Positions 6,299 through 8,006 of a stretch of 8,006 bases of DNA are shown in pieces; the stretch's first letter is position 1; every line of letters starts with the position of its first letter. Source of the DNA: Acidobacteriota bacterium (GTDB lineage Bacteria > Acidobacteriota > Terriglobia > Terriglobales > Acidobacteriaceae); contig JAJXZK010000130.1 in NCBI GenBank assembly GCA_021780095.1, positions 1 to 8,006 on the forward strand, in the 5' to 3' direction. Position numbers and translations under genes: made by a program. The notes beneath the pieces were generated by a model. The model was not told the DNA's origin. It searched no databases and saw nothing but the letters and a program-made list of their open reading frames with translations.

Positions 6299-7174
6299 AT
6301 GGGCGGACATTCCAGTAGCGAGATTGGCTCAATCCAGGGGGTTGAGGACACGGAGAACGCGCGCTCGTCGAGTGCAGAGGGCACCGGCGATTCTGTATTG
6401 CTGCGTGTCGAAAATCTGCGGAAGGAATACCGCAGCGGGTTGCAGCCATTGGTGTTATTCGAGGGACTGAACCTGACGGTGCAGCAGGGCGAGATGATTG
6501 CGATTGTTGGCGAGTCGGGTGCGGGCAAAAGTACTTTGCTGCATCTGCTGGCGGCGCTTGATCGTCCCTCCAGTGGTGACGTATACTTCGCAGCAACCTG
6601 GCTAGGAAAATTGACTGCGGGAGAGGCCGCCACGTTTCGCAATCGCGAAATTGGCTATGTGTGGCAACTGCACTACCTTTTGCCGGAGTTTACGGCGTTG
6701 GAGAATGTAGCGATGCCGCTGCTCGCACGGGAAGAACCGAAATCGTCCGCCTTTGCGAAAGCGCAGGAACTGTTGCGCGAAGTAGGACTGGAAGCCAGGG
6801 TGCACCACCTAGCCGGGGAGCTTTCCGGTGGGGAACAACAGCGCGTTTCGCTGGCACGGGCGTTGGTCACACAACCCCGGTTACTGCTGGCCGACGAGCC
6901 AACGGGCAACCTCGACAACCGTACGGCCGAAGCTGTGTTTGGCCTGCTGGAACGGCTGCACACCACGCATCGGTTAACCTCCATCCTCGTCACCCACAAC
7001 ATGGAAATTGCCAAACGTTGTGGACGGACGCTCCGGTTGCACGAAGGCCGGTTGCACGAAGTTCGGCTGCACTCGAGCGAGTCGGAAGAAGGCGGCATTG
7101 CATCCTCTGATACGCCGGGGCATCCAATTGTTCGTACCGCGGTTCCAGGCGCCAATCGCACAGGAACGGCATGA
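6299..7174 (+). CDS. LolD-like ABC transporter ATP-binding protein
   Basis: A 291-residue ATPase of the LolD/MacB class. Walker A is GESGAGKST (71-79) and the Q-loop segment is YVWQLHYLLPEFTALENVAMP (residues Y120 to P140), very close to the LolD pattern except Trp where Phe is usual. The signature is LSGGEQQ (175-181), Walker B LLLADE (195-200), the D-loop PTGNLD and the H-loop VTHN (H233). It would drive a LolC/E-type permease that hands lipoproteins to the periplasmic carrier; the permease fragment at 2-178 is a candidate partner. The usual length is about 230 residues. Here there is a Ser/Glu-rich extension of about 33 residues before the domain and a tail of about 40 after it. ATG 6299 has only a weak AGG two bases before it, so the start is not certain; TTG at residue 35 would give the normal length. 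The stop overlaps the alternative clpC start in ATGA. Confidence 0.92.
   Translation: MGGHSSSEIGSIQGVEDTENARSSSAEGTGDSVLLRVENLRKEYRSGLQPLVLFEGLNLTVQQGEMIAIVGESGAGKSTLLHLLAALDRPSSGDVYFAATWLGKLTAGEAATFRNREIGYVWQLHYLLPEFTALENVAMPLLAREEPKSSAFAKAQELLREVGLEARVHHLAGELSGGEQQRVSLARALVTQPRLLLADEPTGNLDNRTAEAVFGLLERLHTTHRLTSILVTHNMEIAKRCGRTLRLHEGRLHEVRLHSSESEEGGIASSDTPGHPIVRTAVPGANRTGTA
7034..7072 (+). repeat. 15-base in-frame tandem repeat in the LolD-like gene
   Basis: Units CGGTTGCACGAAGGC (7034-7048) and CGGTTGCACGAAGTT (7049-7063) differ at the last two bases, and a third partial unit CGGCTGCAC ends at 7072. They encode RLHEG, RLHEV and RLHSS at the end of the ATPase domain. The unit length keeps the frame, so copy number could vary without breaking the gene. 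Confidence 0.85.
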
Positions 7175-7177
7175 GCC

Positions 7178-7185
7178 AAGGGGGG
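7178..7185 (+). promoter_or_regulatory. ribosome binding site supporting the clpC start at 7189
   Basis: AAGGGGGG with its AAGG core seven bases before ATG 7189. A rival site, AGGAA at 7162-7166, stands five bases before ATG 7171. The second start would add only MSQGGN. Confidence 0.6.
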
Positions 7186-7188
7186 AAT

Positions 7189-8006
7189 ATGTTCGAACGG
7201 TACACGGAGAAAGCGCGGCGCGTGATTTTCTTCGCTCGCTACGAGGCTAGCCAGTTTGGCTCGCCGTACATTGAAACAGAACACCTGCTGCTTGGACTCT
7301 TGCGCGAAGATAAGGCGTTGAGCAATCGCTTCCTACGCTCCCATGCGTCTGTGGAATCGATTCGCAAACAGATTGAGGCGCATACCACGATTCGCGAGAA
7401 GGTTTCGACTTCGGTGGATCTGCCGCTGTCGAATGAATGCAAACGAGTTCTGGCCTACGCCGCGGAAGAAGCGGAGCGGCTATCCAACAAACATATCGGT
7501 ACGGAACATTTGCTGCTGGGATTACTGCGGGAAGAAAAATGCTTTGCTTCAGAGATATTGCTGGAGCGCGGGCTACGCCTTTCAACCGTTCGCGATGAAC
7601 TGGCGAAGACGACGCAAGAGCGTGCTCCGCAGGCGGCGCGGAATCGCGAATCGAGCATTCTGGCGGAGTTTTCGCGCGACCTGACGCAGGCGGCGTTGGA
7701 TAACCAACTGGATCCATTGGTGGGTCGCGACGCGGAAGTGGATCGAGTGATCCAGATTCTGTGCCGACGCACAAAAAACAATCCAGTATTGATTGGCGAG
7801 CCGGGAGTGGGTAAAACCGCGATCGTTGAGGGCTTGGCGCAGCGCATTTCTGATGGCGATGTGCCGAGTTTTCTGGCGGACAAGCGAGTGCTGGGGTTGG
7901 ATCTGTCATTGATTGTGGCGGGCACAAAATATCGCGGTCAGTTTGAAGAGCGGCTGAAGACGATTATGAAAGAGCTGATGGAGAACCAGAATTCCATCAT
8001 CTTTAT
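7189..8006 (+). CDS. clpC: ATP-dependent Clp protease ATPase subunit ClpC, N-terminal part
   Basis: 272 residues are visible; the gene runs off the window without a stop. The family start [20 protein letters not shown] is complete. Two Clp-N repeats follow, each with [11 protein letters not shown] (30-40 and 105-115). The Glu of both TEH motifs (E31, E106) corresponds to the residues that bind phospho-arginine in Bacillus ClpC. Next come [18 protein letters not shown] (174-191) and Walker A GEPGVGKT (203-210) of the first AAA domain, then [13 protein letters not shown] (245-257) around the substrate pore loop. ClpC is a cytoplasmic unfoldase that feeds proteins to ClpP. ATG 7189 matches the family N-terminus, but ATG 7171 overlaps the stop of the LolD-like gene in ATGA and could be coupled to it. 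Adjacency to the exporter ATPase suggests a shared transcript. No arginine kinase is in view. Confidence 0.96.
   Translation, partial: MFERYTEKARRVIFFARYEASQFGSPYIETEHLLLGLLREDKALSNRFLRSHASVESIRKQIEAHTTIREKVSTSVDLPLSNECKRVLAYAAEEAERLSNKHIGTEHLLLGLLREEKCFASEILLERGLRLSTVRDELAKTTQERAPQAARNRESSILAEFSRDLTQAALDNQLDPLVGRDAEVDRVIQILCRRTKNNPVLIGEPGVGKTAIVEGLAQRISDGDVPSFLADKRVLGLDLSLIVAGTKYRGQFEERLKTIMKELMENQNSIIF

Noticed and set aside
7247..7927. Minus-strand frames of 226 and 156 residues opposite clpC
   Set aside because: The plus strand encodes ClpC with all expected motifs and has no stop to the window end; the antisense frames have no recognisable content.

Overview
The window reads as ordinary bacterial chromosome of about mid-50s percent GC, most likely from an Acidobacteriota (Terriglobia-like) genome. 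That assignment is an inference from the protein types: a LolD-like ATPase running directly into ClpC, a DUF5996 protein, PAS-rich histidine kinases, a receiver protein with a C-terminal zinc ribbon, and a Tat-exported GH29 fucosidase. No rRNA, tRNA, CRISPR array, transposase, integrase or phage gene was seen.

Layout. Positions 2-178 (+) are the C-terminal end of a LolC/LolE (FtsX/MacB-type) permease. A DUF5996 protein follows (240-1160, +). Next comes a pair of perfect palindromes (1183-1241) in front of a small universal stress protein (1291-1728, +) and a three-PAS histidine kinase (about 1814-3721, +). Convergent to the kinase lies a decayed response regulator with a zinc-ribbon tail (about 3904-4441, -). 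It carries one clear internal frameshift and a scrambled N-terminus. Then comes a Tat-signal alpha-L-fucosidase of family GH29 (4562-6004, -). A divergent intergenic region of 294 bases separates it from a LolD-like ABC ATPase (6299-7174, +). The ATPase overlaps or closely abuts clpC (7189 to beyond the window end, +).

How the parts relate. The permease fragment at the left edge and the LolD-like ATPase at 6299 are the two halves expected of one lipoprotein-release type exporter, normally adjacent genes. Here they lie 6.1 kb apart, with the stress/sensing genes and the fucosidase between them, so the middle looks like accessory cargo placed in or beside an exporter locus. The universal stress protein and kinase are closely spaced and co-directional, which suggests a small stress-sensing unit. 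The convergent receiver pseudogene may be the remnant of a partner. The most unusual non-coding structure is the palindrome pair before the universal stress protein, which could be a double operator or a large hairpin. I did not find convincing evidence of a wholly new multi-gene system.
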